In this document: one piece after another, positions 51,346 to 59,672 of the stretch
How the letters are laid out: each line of letters opens with the position of its first letter
How positions within the stretch are numbered: the stretch's first letter is position 1
Assembly (NCBI GenBank): GCA_051651625.1
Contig: JBOFSQ010000038.1
Coordinates: 1-64,000, forward strand
Direction: 5' to 3'
Source: JBOFSQ01 sp051651625
GTDB taxonomy: Bacteria; Planctomycetota; Planctomycetia; Pirellulales; Thermoguttaceae
Length of the DNA stretch: 64,000 nt
Notes under the pieces: model-generated
Database searches by the model: none
What the model was told of the DNA's origin: nothing
Seen by the model: the letters and a program-made list of their open reading frames with translations, nothing else
Program-made: the position numbers and the translations under genes

Positions 51346-53649
51346 ATGTCACACAAACACCGTTTTGAAGTCCACGACGATTTCACGTCTGCTCACGCGG
51401 CGAGTAGCAACGCTGCTGCGGTGCCGGAAAGTTCTGCGCCGGTACGGCGCGAGCGGGCCGTTCCGCTCGTCGATGACAGCGACACCGACATCGAAGAATC
51501 GCCGCCCGGATACGTTCAAATCTTGAACGCGGTGAAGAGTTTTTGTGCGCCGTTTTTGCCGCTGGTGTGGAACTACGTTGCGAAGTTCGTCACGCTCACA
51601 AAAGGCGGATACGTCATGATTGGCGGCGGTGTCGTTGCTGGTGCGGTCACCGCTGTGGCGTTCGCGTCGCAAATACTTGCACGCAAAAAAACTGACGAAG
51701 AACCAAGCGACACCGCAAACGCAACGAAACAACGCGAACCAAAAACTCCCAAACTCGAAACCGCCAAAAAACAAAACCACACAACGCCAGCCGACGAAAA
51801 CGCATCACCGCGTTCCGACTGGAGAACGAAAATCGCACTCGGCTCGACCGCCGCCGCAATCGTTGTCGCTGCTGCGGCATCGTTTGTCGCGTTACAGATG
51901 CGCAAGTCTGGCGACACGCCCGCACCGGACGAATCACTCGCCATCGAAAACGCCGTTCCGCCAGAAGACGGCTCGTCGCCACCGCAACCAGTATTCGTCG
52001 ATCTCATGCCGGAATCGCCCGCTGCGTCAACCGCAACAACGACCGCACCACAAAACCAGTGGACGCCCGTCGTCGCCCCACCAATCGCAAGCACGACGCC
52101 AGCACCATTGCCCGAAACGTCAATGCCAGTGCCAAACCTCTTTGCCGACAACACGCTCCCGCCAGTCAACACGCCTGCGCCGAATTCGATGTCGTTCGCA
52201 GAGCCGCCGCTAACCGCGTTCACCGAACCACCGCCCGAAGTCGTCTCGATGCCGATTGAACGCGAACCGCTGGTACCGTCGCGTTCGGCGTTCGAGAAGT
52301 CCGTGACTGCGGTGTCACCACTCGTCGAATCGGTCGTGGCGGCACCGTCGCCAGTGTCAACGTTGCCAACGTTGTCGTCACCAGCATCGTTATCTGCGCC
52401 AGCGTTGACAACGTTGTCGTCGCCAGCACCAGTGCCAGCGTCGTTTGCCGATTCGCGTAGCGCGCCGGAAGTCGCGCCGCTGGCAGCGATTCCTCGTGTA
52501 CCCGAACCGATTGTGAATGACATGTCTGCATCGAACACGCCTCTTGCAACGCCGTTCACGCCGCCGCCGACGGAGACGCAGCCGTTACCGGCACCCGCAC
52601 CAATCGTTGCCGTCGCCCCAGACATCGTGGCACCACCGGAGCCGTTTGTGTCGCTGTTAAGTCGTCCAGTCACGCCGCCGGTTGTGCATGCGGCAGAGGC
52701 GTCGCCATTCGTTCCCGACGACCCAATCGTTGCGGCGATGCCAGTTACGCCAACGATGTCAAGCGTTGTCGAACGAGTTCAAGACGTTCAGCGTGATCTT
52801 TTGAGTTCACCAGTTGCCCCACCGGTTGCGGCGAGGGTGACTCCGGTTACTACGCCGGTCATTGTCGAAGACGCACCGTTTCTACCAGAAAACGAAGACC
52901 TTACGAACTTGCTTCCGCGTCAATCTACGATGTCACCGCCACTCGTCGCGTCGGCTGTTCCTATGCCGGTTCCGATGTCGGCACCGCCAACAACGATACC
53001 ACCGCTGATGATGTCGGATGTACAACCCAAATATCAGACCGCGTCGCCACCGGTGACAGACAAATCACTCGCCGCATTTGCACCATTACAAAACGCGCCC
53101 AACGTCTCACAAACGCCACAACCCGGTTCGCTCTATCGCGTTCAAAAGGGAGACAACTTCTGGACGATTGCCCAAACGGCTTACGGTTCGCCGAAGTGGT
53201 ATCGTGACCTCGCGTTTTACAACCGTGGACGAGTTACGAACCCCGCACAAATTGAAGGGGCCGTAATCGACATCCCGACTCTCGACGCCCTACAACGCTT
53301 CGTCTCGCAAGAAAATGCCGTGGCCAATTCGCAGGTACAAAACGCCACAACCGCAATGCCGCTCGTCAACAGTACCGCTGGCGGTTCACCCGTTGCGACG
53401 GCAACATTCAGACCGCGCTCTTCGGAACAGCCGCCGGTAGGGAGCACGATTTACATCGTTCAATCTGGGGAGACGCTGGCATCAATCGCCGAAACGAAAC
53501 TGGGGAGCCGTCAACTCGCGGCAGAGATCGCCCGACTCAATCCGCAAAAAGTCGGCACCGACGGAGCAGTCGTAGCGGGAACGGAACTTTTTATACCGCG
53601 TCCGCAATCTCGCCAGTCAACAGCGGCCTACACCCGAAGGACGCTTTGA
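51346..53649 (+). CDS. LysM peptidoglycan-binding-type protein, two LysM domains, large Pro/Ala-rich region
   Basis: The protein has 767 residues. Residues 1-175 hold two hydrophobic segments (GGYVMIGGGVVAGAVTAVAF at about 88-107, and IALGSTAAAIVVAAAASFVAL at about 163-184). A long Pro/Ala/Val/Thr-rich region (about 200-580) follows, and two LysM domains lie at the C-terminus: SLYRVQKGDNFWTIAQTAYG (about 595-645) and STIYIVQSGETLASIAETKL (about 702-758). LysM modules bind N-acetylglucosamine-containing polymers. Position downstream of rsmH corresponds to ftsL in the dcw cluster of other phyla. The Pro-rich part would cross the periplasm. Confidence 0.85.
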   Translation: MSHKHRFEVHDDFTSAHAASSNAAAVPESSAPVRRERAVPLVDDSDTDIEESPPGYVQILNAVKSFCAPFLPLVWNYVAKFVTLTKGGYVMIGGGVVAGAVTAVAFASQILARKKTDEEPSDTANATKQREPKTPKLETAKKQNHTTPADENASPRSDWRTKIALGSTAAAIVVAAAASFVALQMRKSGDTPAPDESLAIENAVPPEDGSSPPQPVFVDLMPESPAASTATTTAPQNQWTPVVAPPIASTTPAPLPETSMPVPNLFADNTLPPVNTPAPNSMSFAEPPLTAFTEPPPEVVSMPIEREPLVPSRSAFEKSVTAVSPLVESVVAAPSPVSTLPTLSSPASLSAPALTTLSSPAPVPASFADSRSAPEVAPLAAIPRVPEPIVNDMSASNTPLATPFTPPPTETQPLPAPAPIVAVAPDIVAPPEPFVSLLSRPVTPPVVHAAEASPFVPDDPIVAAMPVTPTMSSVVERVQDVQRDLLSSPVAPPVAARVTPVTTPVIVEDAPFLPENEDLTNLLPRQSTMSPPLVASAVPMPVPMSAPPTTIPPLMMSDVQPKYQTASPPVTDKSLAAFAPLQNAPNVSQTPQPGSLYRVQKGDNFWTIAQTAYGSPKWYRDLAFYNRGRVTNPAQIEGAVIDIPTLDALQRFVSQENAVANSQVQNATTAMPLVNSTAGGSPVATATFRPRSSEQPPVGSTIYIVQSGETLASIAETKLGSRQLAAEIARLNPQKVGTDGAVVAGTELFIPRPQSRQSTAAYTRRTL

Positions 53650-53685
53650 ACTTGAACTTGGTTCTGTGGTGTCGTTGATTGGTGG

Positions 53686-53849
53686 TTCTTTTTTGTTCAC
53701 ACGGAGGCACAGAGGCACGGAGGAGAGAACGCAGAACACGCGGAAAAACGGAAGACACGGAATTCAGAACTTCCGCGTCTTTCCGTACTTCCGCGATTTC
53801 CGCGTTAAAACTCTTCTCTGTGCCTCCGTGCCTTTGTGTGAGAAAAAAG
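53686..53849. repeat. Long hairpin repeat, CACGGAGGCACAGAG family (copy 3)
   Basis: TTCTTTTTTGTTCACACGGA at the left end pairs with the right end GTGCCTTTGTGTGAGAAAAAA, and AGGCACAGAGGCACGGAG with CTCTGTGCCTCCGTGCCT. The interior also pairs: ACGCGGAAAAACGGAAG with CTTCCGCG-type segments. It fills most of the gap between the LysM gene and coaE. Confidence 0.75.
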
Positions 53850-53916
53850 CACCGCCAGCAATGCAATGCCGTCATGGTGAACAAATAACGGTTACGCAAT
53901 TTTTGGAGGTACACCG

Positions 53917-54513
53917 ATGGACCGGCGACCGCGTCTCATTGGACTTGTTGGCGGGATTGCCAGTGGGAAGTCGCACGTTGCCGCTGCGTTTGAACGGCGC
54001 GGTGCCGTTGTTCTGCGTGCCGACGAAATCGCACACAAACTTCTCGACACGCCCGAAGTTGCGTGCGCGCTACGTCAACGTTTTGGCGAATCGGTCTTTG
54101 ACGGCGAAACGGTGAGCCGCAAAAAACTAGCCGCAAAAGTCTTTGGGGAATCGGCGTCGTGCTGTGATCTTGCGTTTCTCGAAGCCTCGCTGCATCCGCG
54201 TGTCACTTGCGTTATCCAGCGAGAAATTGCGACGGCGGCGACGCGAGTGCCGCCACCGCCACTCATCGTCATTGACGCACCGCTCTTACTGGAAGTTGGC
54301 CTTGTTGGTTTAGTCGATGAAGTGTTGTTCGTCGATACGCCGGACTCGGTGCGTGCCGAACGGTGCGAAAAACGTGGCTGGAGCCGCGAACAACTCGCCG
54401 CACGCGAAGCCCGACAGTGGCCGCTAGAACGCAAAAAGATGGCCGCCGACGCTGTTGTCGATGGCACTCTGACTCCAGATGAGCTGGATGTTCGTCTCGC
54501 CGAGTTGGTCTAA
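53917..54513 (+). CDS. coaE: Dephospho-CoA kinase
   Basis: The protein has 198 residues, normal for CoaE, which phosphorylates dephospho-CoA in the last step of coenzyme A synthesis. The P-loop GGIASGKS is at about residues 12-19, VVLRADEIAHKLLDTPE follows, and DAPLLLEVGLVGLVDEVLFV carries the conserved Asp/Leu pattern. RKKMAADAVVDG near the end is the typical C-terminal motif. GGAGGT precedes the ATG. Confidence 0.95.
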   Translation: MDRRPRLIGLVGGIASGKSHVAAAFERRGAVVLRADEIAHKLLDTPEVACALRQRFGESVFDGETVSRKKLAAKVFGESASCCDLAFLEASLHPRVTCVIQREIATAATRVPPPPLIVIDAPLLLEVGLVGLVDEVLFVDTPDSVRAERCEKRGWSREQLAAREARQWPLERKKMAADAVVDGTLTPDELDVRLAELV

Positions 54514-54841
54514 AAATGCCGAGATGTCTAAAAATGCAACAACCTGCGTGTGTTTTTTCGATACACTCCTGCGGTTTTGGTGTGGCATACTCCGTTTTTG
54601 AGGCACAAGCTGGCCTGAAACTAGCCAACAGTCAATCACGCCTGTCAACATAAAACCGCAGAAAAACGGCGAAAAAGATGTTTTTTTGCAAAAAGTGGAG
54701 AAAATTTACGGAGTGGCTTGGGAGATGCTATTGTCCTATTCCAACGAATGGCGTCCTTTCGCCGGTGAAAAATACGGTAGAATGATTTCCGTCGCCAAAA
54801 AAGAAAAGTGTTCCGCAAACTGTTTGTAAAGGAGAATTACG
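54514..54841 (+). other. Gene-free leader region of the first PEP-CTERM gene
   Basis: Nothing coding is supported in these 328 bp. A TAGAAT hexamer (54778-54783) may be a -10 box; the -35 is poor. AAAGGAG stands just before the ATG at 54842. The region is A-rich (54655-54710). Confidence 0.4.
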
Positions 54842-55606
54842 ATGAAAAAGTTAGCTGCGTTCGTTTCGGTTGCCCTGCTTGTCGCCTTTATGGCATCAGC
54901 CGCCTATGCCGATGTCATCTTGACGGGTGAGCTTTTGAACGGTGGTAAGGTTGGTACTCAGTTCTACTACACCACAAACGGCAGCCAGAATCCTGCGTCA
55001 ACTGCTCCGTGGGTTGTCACATCCGGTTCAGAACAGCACAAAGACACGTTCTTCGCCTTTTGTGGCGACTTGGAAACGTCAATGAGTGCCGCTTTCAGCG
55101 GAACAGGGCAAGAATACAAGGTCGGTTCTTTGTCCCACATTGGCCTAGAGCGACAACAGATTCAAGCTTTGACCACGCTGTTCAGCCACACTTACTCTGC
55201 CGCGTTCAGTGGAGGAAGTGTAATCAATGCTAACGTAGCTTCAGCAATCCAAGCGGTGACTTGGGAAATCATCAATGAACCCGGAATTTGGGGCATGGGG
55301 AGCGGTAACGTGGTTTTCAATCAGGGCGGTGATGGTGGCCCCGGAATCTACGCCCAAATGTTCCTCAGCGCACTTCAAGGTGAACGCAGTTGGGATTTGA
55401 GTACATACGGTCTTGGTAACTACACAACGGCCACGCACTATGATTATGTCGCATACTACACCGAAGGCGACATAAGCCAGCCGCTCATCCGTGTTGTCGG
55501 TGGTGCGACCGCTACGCCAGAACCAGCAACTCTGCTCATACTGGGTCTTGGCGCCTTGGTTGGACTTCCGCTAGTGACACGCAGATCGCGTAAAAACGCT
55601 GCGTAG
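54842..55606 (+). CDS. PEP-CTERM sorted protein (1)
   Basis: The protein has 254 residues. A signal peptide (MKKLAAFVSVALLVAFMASAAYA) precedes a globular region with TFFAFCGDLETSMSAAF-type elements, similar to thioester-type or cell-surface PEP-CTERM proteins whose motif includes FCxD. The C-terminus TPEPATLLILGLGALVGLPL followed by TRRSRKNAA is a canonical PEP-CTERM sorting signal, processed by an exosortase (gene not in the window). The DNA from 55516 to 55619 is nearly identical to the end of the next gene. An imperfect terminator follows at 55631. Confidence 0.9.
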   Translation: MKKLAAFVSVALLVAFMASAAYADVILTGELLNGGKVGTQFYYTTNGSQNPASTAPWVVTSGSEQHKDTFFAFCGDLETSMSAAFSGTGQEYKVGSLSHIGLERQQIQALTTLFSHTYSAAFSGGSVINANVASAIQAVTWEIINEPGIWGMGSGNVVFNQGGDGGPGIYAQMFLSALQGERSWDLSTYGLGNYTTATHYDYVAYYTEGDISQPLIRVVGGATATPEPATLLILGLGALVGLPLVTRRSRKNAA

Positions 55607-55619
55607 CGGTTGTCTTGCT
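55516..55619 (+). repeat. 104-bp block shared by the two PEP-CTERM genes (copy 1)
   Basis: It covers the C-terminal sorting signal, stop codon and 15 bp beyond. Only about five differences separate it from 56411-56514, whereas the coding regions upstream share no similarity. Confidence 0.85.
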
Positions 55620-55630
55620 GAACCAGAAAC

Positions 55631-55664
55631 GCCGGAGGCGGATTGTACCTCTCCGGCACTTTTA
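55631..55664 (+). terminator. Intrinsic terminator-like hairpin after PEP-CTERM gene 1
   Basis: GCCGGAG (55631-55637) pairs with CTCCGGC (55651-55657); the T tract (CTTTTAC) is weak, so some read-through to the second gene is expected. Confidence 0.55.
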
Positions 55665-55712
55665 CTTGCAAACAATTTTCCTGTAACCCACTTTCAAGAA
55701 TTGAGGATTCAA

Positions 55713-56501
55713 ATGAGAACTACTATCACGACAGCTTTTGCAATGTGTGCTTTTCTGGCTTTTACGGCTCTGGCCAACGCAGACGTTATGCCCTTCAATT
55801 ACACAAAGTCTTTTGATGGCCAAAACGCGAGACTCTACAACATTTTCAACGGCGTTTTTGATACCAGCCTGAATGGTAATAAACCGCTCTGGGAAACTTA
55901 CGGTATGGCCAATCCGGGGACGATTCAAGCCAATGACGCAAGAGTTTATGGCCTTGGTGGGATTTGGGGAGAGGCGTCAAACTTTGAGATTTTTGGGGAC
56001 ACGACATCAGACGTTTACAGTACCAGTAGTCTCGGACAAATCAGCAGCGTTAACAGCCTGAAACAGTTTTATAACAATCAGCCGCTTTTCAACGACCCGG
56101 CATACACAGGTAGTTTGAACTTCAGCATCAGCAACTCGAATGGCAAATTCTACTCAAATATCAACGACTTTGCCAACATGTCATATTTATGGACAGAGTT
56201 CGATGATGATGCGAACGTCAACCACTTCATGTATTTTGACGTAACTTCCCTGATGGAAAGCGTTTTCCCAAATTTGAATTTTGGGTACACGTCAGCTTAT
56301 CTTGTCGCTTACGAAGATCGTCTGTACGACAAAGGAAGAAATGTTAACTGGGATGGTGACTACAACGACGGGATGTTTTTGGTTTTCAACAATGCCGGTG
56401 CGACTGCCACGCCAGAACCAGCAACTCTGCTCATACTGGGGCTTGGTGGCTTGGTCGGACTCCCGCTAGTGACACGCAGATCGCGTAAAAACGCTGCGTA
56501 G
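55713..56501 (+). CDS. PEP-CTERM sorted protein (2)
   Basis: The protein has 262 residues. A signal peptide (MRTTITTAFAMCAFLAFTAL) is followed by a body without recognisable domain (NYTKSFDGQNARLYNIFNGV, FDDDANVNHFMYFDV). The C-terminus ATPEPATLLILGLGGLVGLP plus TRRSRKNAA is the PEP-CTERM signal, almost identical to that of the preceding gene. GAGG precedes the ATG. A strong terminator follows. Confidence 0.88.
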   Translation: MRTTITTAFAMCAFLAFTALANADVMPFNYTKSFDGQNARLYNIFNGVFDTSLNGNKPLWETYGMANPGTIQANDARVYGLGGIWGEASNFEIFGDTTSDVYSTSSLGQISSVNSLKQFYNNQPLFNDPAYTGSLNFSISNSNGKFYSNINDFANMSYLWTEFDDDANVNHFMYFDVTSLMESVFPNLNFGYTSAYLVAYEDRLYDKGRNVNWDGDYNDGMFLVFNNAGATATPEPATLLILGLGGLVGLPLVTRRSRKNAA

Positions 56502-56514
56502 CGGTTGTCTTGCT
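56411..56514 (+). repeat. 104-bp block shared by the two PEP-CTERM genes (copy 2)
   Basis: See 55516-55619. Confidence 0.85.
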
Positions 56515-56527
56515 AGAACACCAGAAA

Positions 56528-56566
56528 CGCCGGAAGAGGCTTGTACTCCTCTTCCGGCGTTTTTTT
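56528..56566 (+). terminator. Strong intrinsic terminator after PEP-CTERM gene 2
   Basis: CGCCGGAAGAGG (56528-56539) and CCTCTTCCGGCG (56548-56559) form a perfect 12-bp stem with an 8-nt loop, followed by seven T residues. Confidence 0.92.
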
Positions 56567-56660
56567 GCTTGTGTGTAGCGGTAGGGCTTGACGCATCCTG
56601 CGTTGTCCGCGAAAATGCTACCTCAATTCTGCCCACACAAACCAAGCGCGAGCAAATCAA

Positions 56661-57569
56661 ATGGGGTTCCAAGACAGAGACTATCTCCGCGACTTTTCTT
56701 ATGGCGACGGCGGGTACTACCGTTCGCGCGGCGAAATGATGATGGTCACAAAAATCATCATCGTTAACGTTGCACTCTTCCTGCTCAACGGTCTTCTCTT
56801 CGCGCAAAACGATTTGTTGTTTCGGTGGATGTCGGTCTACGGTTGGACGCCGCTCGATCCGCTCTTCTACTGGCAGTTTCTCACCTACGGTTTCGCACAC
56901 TCGCCTAACGATCTGTGGCACATCGGGGGCAACATGCTCTCGCTTTTCTTTCTTGGCTACGCCGTCGAAGAACGGCTCGGTGCGTGGGAGTTTCTGCGGT
57001 TTTACTTGCTGACGATTGTTCTCGGCGGAATCGTCTACTCGCTCATTAATCTCGGCACAAACGCATCGTGTCTCGGCGCATCGGGCGGTGTGACGGGCGT
57101 GGTGATGCTCTTCATTTTGTGGTACCCGCACCGCACGCTTTTGATTTGGGGCGTGCTCCCGATGCCAGCGTGGGTAATCGGCGCGGTGATTGTTGGAATG
57201 GAGTTTTTCGGCATGCTCGGAACGGGCCGCCAAGACGTTGCGTACAGCGTTCACATCGTCGGAATCGCAACGGCGTTTCTGTATGTCCAGTGGCGAAACA
57301 AGTTTGGCGACCTCGGTAACATTTTGAAACCGCTCCAGCGACTCTGGTCGAATTCGATGCGACGCATGACGAAAGCACCAACAAAGAAAGCAACGCTTCG
57401 CGTCTACGAACCACTCGACGACGACGAAGAAGCAAAATTAGCGCATCGCGTTGACGAAATCCTCCTCAAATACGCACAGCACGGCGAAGCAAGTCTGTCG
57501 CGTGAAGAACGCGAAATCCTCCAAAAAGCCAGCGGAAAATACCGCGCCAAACACGGAATCGAATCATGA
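56661..57569 (+). CDS. Rhomboid-family intramembrane serine protease
   Basis: The protein has 302 residues with six transmembrane helices. WHIGGNMLSLFFLGYAVEER holds the conserved HxxxN-type loop; CLGASGGVTGVVMLF at about residue 139 carries the catalytic Ser in GxSG, and YSVHIVG near residue 197 the His. The C-terminal cytoplasmic tail (about 225-302) is charged. Rhomboids cut membrane proteins in or near the bilayer. A weak TTGACG/GAAAAT promoter is at 56588-56616. The stop overlaps the gcvPB start (ATGA). Confidence 0.9.
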   Translation: MGFQDRDYLRDFSYGDGGYYRSRGEMMMVTKIIIVNVALFLLNGLLFAQNDLLFRWMSVYGWTPLDPLFYWQFLTYGFAHSPNDLWHIGGNMLSLFFLGYAVEERLGAWEFLRFYLLTIVLGGIVYSLINLGTNASCLGASGGVTGVVMLFILWYPHRTLLIWGVLPMPAWVIGAVIVGMEFFGMLGTGRQDVAYSVHIVGIATAFLYVQWRNKFGDLGNILKPLQRLWSNSMRRMTKAPTKKATLRVYEPLDDDEEAKLAHRVDEILLKYAQHGEASLSREEREILQKASGKYRAKHGIES

Positions 57570-59026
57570 CACTCTCCCCATCCGAACCGCTTCTGTTTGA
57601 AATTTCGCGTACAGGTCGTCGCGCGATGACGCTGCCGTCACTCGACGTTGCGCAAAAACCGCTCGCGGACATTTTGCCACGCGAATGTCTCGCCGATGCG
57701 CCGCCGCAACTTCCAGAGTTAACCGAACTCGATGTTGTCCGCCACTACACGCGACTTGCGTCGCAGAACATGTCGGTCGATACGAACTTTTATCCGCTCG
57801 GATCGTGTACGATGAAATACAATCCGAAGCGTCACGAGCGGTGGGCGGCGATGCCGCAGTTTACAGGGAATCACCCGTATCAGCGCGAAGACGACATGCA
57901 AGGACAGCTTGCAATCCTCTGGGAATTGCAAGGGATGCTGGCCGAAATCAGCGGACTTCCGGCGGTCTCGCTCCAAGCGGCGGCGGGGGCGCACGGCGAG
58001 TTAACCGCACTACTCGTCGCGTCAAAATACTTGCAAGACCGCGACGGACGACGACGCTCAACCGTCATCGTCCCCGACGGTGCGCACGGAACAAATCCCG
58101 CGAGTGCAGCGTTTGCTGGTTTCAAAACGGTTGAAATTAAAAGTTCGCCCGACGGACTAATCGACCTCAACGACCTAGCAGAAAAACTGAACGACGACGT
58201 CGCAGTTTTGATGCTAACCAATCCAAACACGCTCGGTCTTTTCGAGACCAACATCGTTGAGATATGCCAGCGAGTTCACGCGGTTGGCGGTTTGGTTTAC
58301 AACGATGGTGCGAACATGAACGCCATCGCTGGCGTTGCGCGTCCGGGAGACTTCGGTGCAGATATGATGCACTTTAACGTTCACAAGACGTTCTCGACGC
58401 CGCACGGCGCGGGCGGCCCCGGCGCAGGGCCAATCGCCGTGACCGACGTACTCGCACCGTATTTGCCGCTGCCGATTGTCGTTAATGACGGTTCGCGTTA
58501 TCAACTTGAGTTTGACAGACCGAAGTCGATAGGTCGTGTTCGCTCGTTTTTCGGGAGCGTCGGTGTACTCAACCGCGCGTATTTCTACTTGCGTTCGCTC
58601 GGCGGGCGCGGTGTACGCGAGATGAGTGAAGACGCCGTTCTCGCTGCGAACTATCTGCTTGCACAACTCAAAGACGTGCTTGACGTTCCGTATCAGCGTG
58701 GTTGTTTGCACGAGTTTGTTGCGAGTGCGAAGCGTCTCAAAGCAGAGCGCGGCATCACTGCGATGGACATTGCAAAACGTCTCCTCGACTTCGGTTTTCA
58801 CGCGCCGACAGTTTATTTCCCGCTCATCGTGCAAGAGGCGTTGATGATGGAGCCGACCGAAACGGAGTCGCGCGAAACGCTCGACGCTTTTGCGGCTGCG
58901 GTTCGCGCGATTGTTTCCGAGGAAACGAATCACCTCCGCCAAGCCCCGCACACACTCGCCACGAGTCGCCCCGACGAAGTCAACGCCGCAAAGAAACCGG
59001 TGCTCGTGGCCGCAACGCGCGGGTGA
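57566..59026 (+). CDS. gcvPB: Glycine dehydrogenase (decarboxylating) subunit 2
   Basis: The protein has 486 residues, the usual size of the separate second subunit. The PLP Lys lies in DMMHFNVHKTFSTPHGAGGP at about residue 273. YPLGSCTMKYNPKRHERWA and QAAAGAHGELTALLV are conserved. With subunit 1 it is the P protein of the glycine cleavage system, which decarboxylates glycine and loads the H-protein. No gcvPA, gcvT or gcvH is nearby. It overlaps the rhomboid gene by 4 bp. Confidence 0.95.
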   Translation: MTLSPSEPLLFEISRTGRRAMTLPSLDVAQKPLADILPRECLADAPPQLPELTELDVVRHYTRLASQNMSVDTNFYPLGSCTMKYNPKRHERWAAMPQFTGNHPYQREDDMQGQLAILWELQGMLAEISGLPAVSLQAAAGAHGELTALLVASKYLQDRDGRRRSTVIVPDGAHGTNPASAAFAGFKTVEIKSSPDGLIDLNDLAEKLNDDVAVLMLTNPNTLGLFETNIVEICQRVHAVGGLVYNDGANMNAIAGVARPGDFGADMMHFNVHKTFSTPHGAGGPGAGPIAVTDVLAPYLPLPIVVNDGSRYQLEFDRPKSIGRVRSFFGSVGVLNRAYFYLRSLGGRGVREMSEDAVLAANYLLAQLKDVLDVPYQRGCLHEFVASAKRLKAERGITAMDIAKRLLDFGFHAPTVYFPLIVQEALMMEPTETESRETLDAFAAAVRAIVSEETNHLRQAPHTLATSRPDEVNAAKKPVLVAATRG

Positions 59027-59117
59027 AAATTGTTCACGCCACGTTTCGTCCACGCCGCGTACTCGGCGGGAACGGGAATCCATCCGGCAGAATGCGTGTT
59101 GATGGCGTGGCACGGAA

Positions 59118-59195
59118 AATCAGAACACGAAGCGTAAGCGAGTGCCAGAATCGCCGTTTGACGCAGAGACCATTATTCCTGCGCAGGCAGGAATC
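59118..59195 (-). repeat. Composite dispersed repeat (inverted orientation)
   Basis: Motif AACACGAAGCGTAAGCGAGT (59118-59137) plus the palindrome ATTCCTGCGCAGGCAGGAAT (59172-59191), the same pair as at 4927. Confidence 0.7.
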
Positions 59196-59340
59196 CAAAT
59201 CACACGCGACAAGCAACGCGATAGCGCAACTGGGAACGCGGGCGTCCCGCCCGCATGCGCGAAAGTTGACGCCAACGCATTGCAGCCAAGACACCCGCGA
59301 TCCGACAAAACGCCGCGCACAACTTCCCCGCGCGTCTCGC

Positions 59341-59368
59341 TTGCCAAAAACGCGAAAACCGCTATGCT
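59341..59368 (+). promoter_or_regulatory. Promoter of the 41-residue mini-gene
   Basis: TTGCCA (59341-59346), 16 bp, TATGCT (59363-59368), about 48 bp before the ATG at 59417. Confidence 0.5.
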
Positions 59369-59416
59369 TTCGCACCCGTCAAACGTGGCCGGTCTCAACT
59401 TCACTGGGAGAACGCT

Positions 59417-59542
59417 ATGAACATCCAAATCAATCGTGCTGGAACGTGGCAAGAAGTTTCGCAGTCGGAACTCATTGAACTGGTTCGCGCCGAAATAGGA
59501 GCCGGAAAGAAGGCGGTACTCCGCCGTATTGACGGACAGTGA
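59417..59542 (+). CDS. 41-residue GYF-like module protein, possibly truncated
   Basis: The frame codes for MNIQINRAGTWQEVSQSELI and 21 further residues to DGQ. It is similar to the first 40 residues of the membrane protein at 20052-20783 (MNIQIQRDGTWQKVSEQEFL), including MNIQI.R.GTWQ.VS..E. Its own promoter and GGGAG upstream suggest it is expressed. The downstream part of the full gene is absent; a composite repeat begins 37 bp after the stop, so truncation by repeat insertion or deletion is plausible. It could be a free-standing module instead. Confidence 0.55.
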   Translation: MNIQINRAGTWQEVSQSELIELVRAEIGAGKKAVLRRIDGQ

Positions 59543-59578
59543 AAACGTCGCCGATACGATTGCATCCGCACGCATCGT

Positions 59579-59636
59579 CATTGCCGCGAAAGCGGGAATC
59601 CAGAATCGGAGCGGGAAGCGTAAGCGAGTGGCAGAA
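59579..59636 (-). repeat. Composite dispersed repeat
   Basis: CCGCGAAAGCGGGAAT (59583-59598) plus GGGAAGCGTAAGCGAGTGGC (59613-59632). Translated in the aminotransferase frame it gives AKAGIQ and KRKRVAES, which marks that upstream stretch as non-native. Confidence 0.7.
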
Positions 59637-59672
59637 TCGCACCTACCTCAACACAACTTGAAAACCAAACAA

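Larger units (their letters stand above)
59027..59416. other. Gene-free region with repeat remnants and a promoter
   Basis: Repeat motifs at 59118-59143 (CACGAAGCGTAAGCGAGTG) and 59168-59195 (ATTCCTGCGCAGGCAGGAAT), and a GGGAACGCGGGCGTCCCGCC stretch at about 59235. No credible gene. A promoter is at 59341. Confidence 0.6.

Noticed and set aside
33584..53849. Repeats considered as CRISPR arrays
   Set aside because: There are no regularly spaced direct repeats; copies are single, self-complementary and far apart, with no cas genes.
59529..59672. N-terminal extension of the aminotransferase
   Set aside because: The frame translates a palindromic repeat (AKAGIQ) and has no family similarity.
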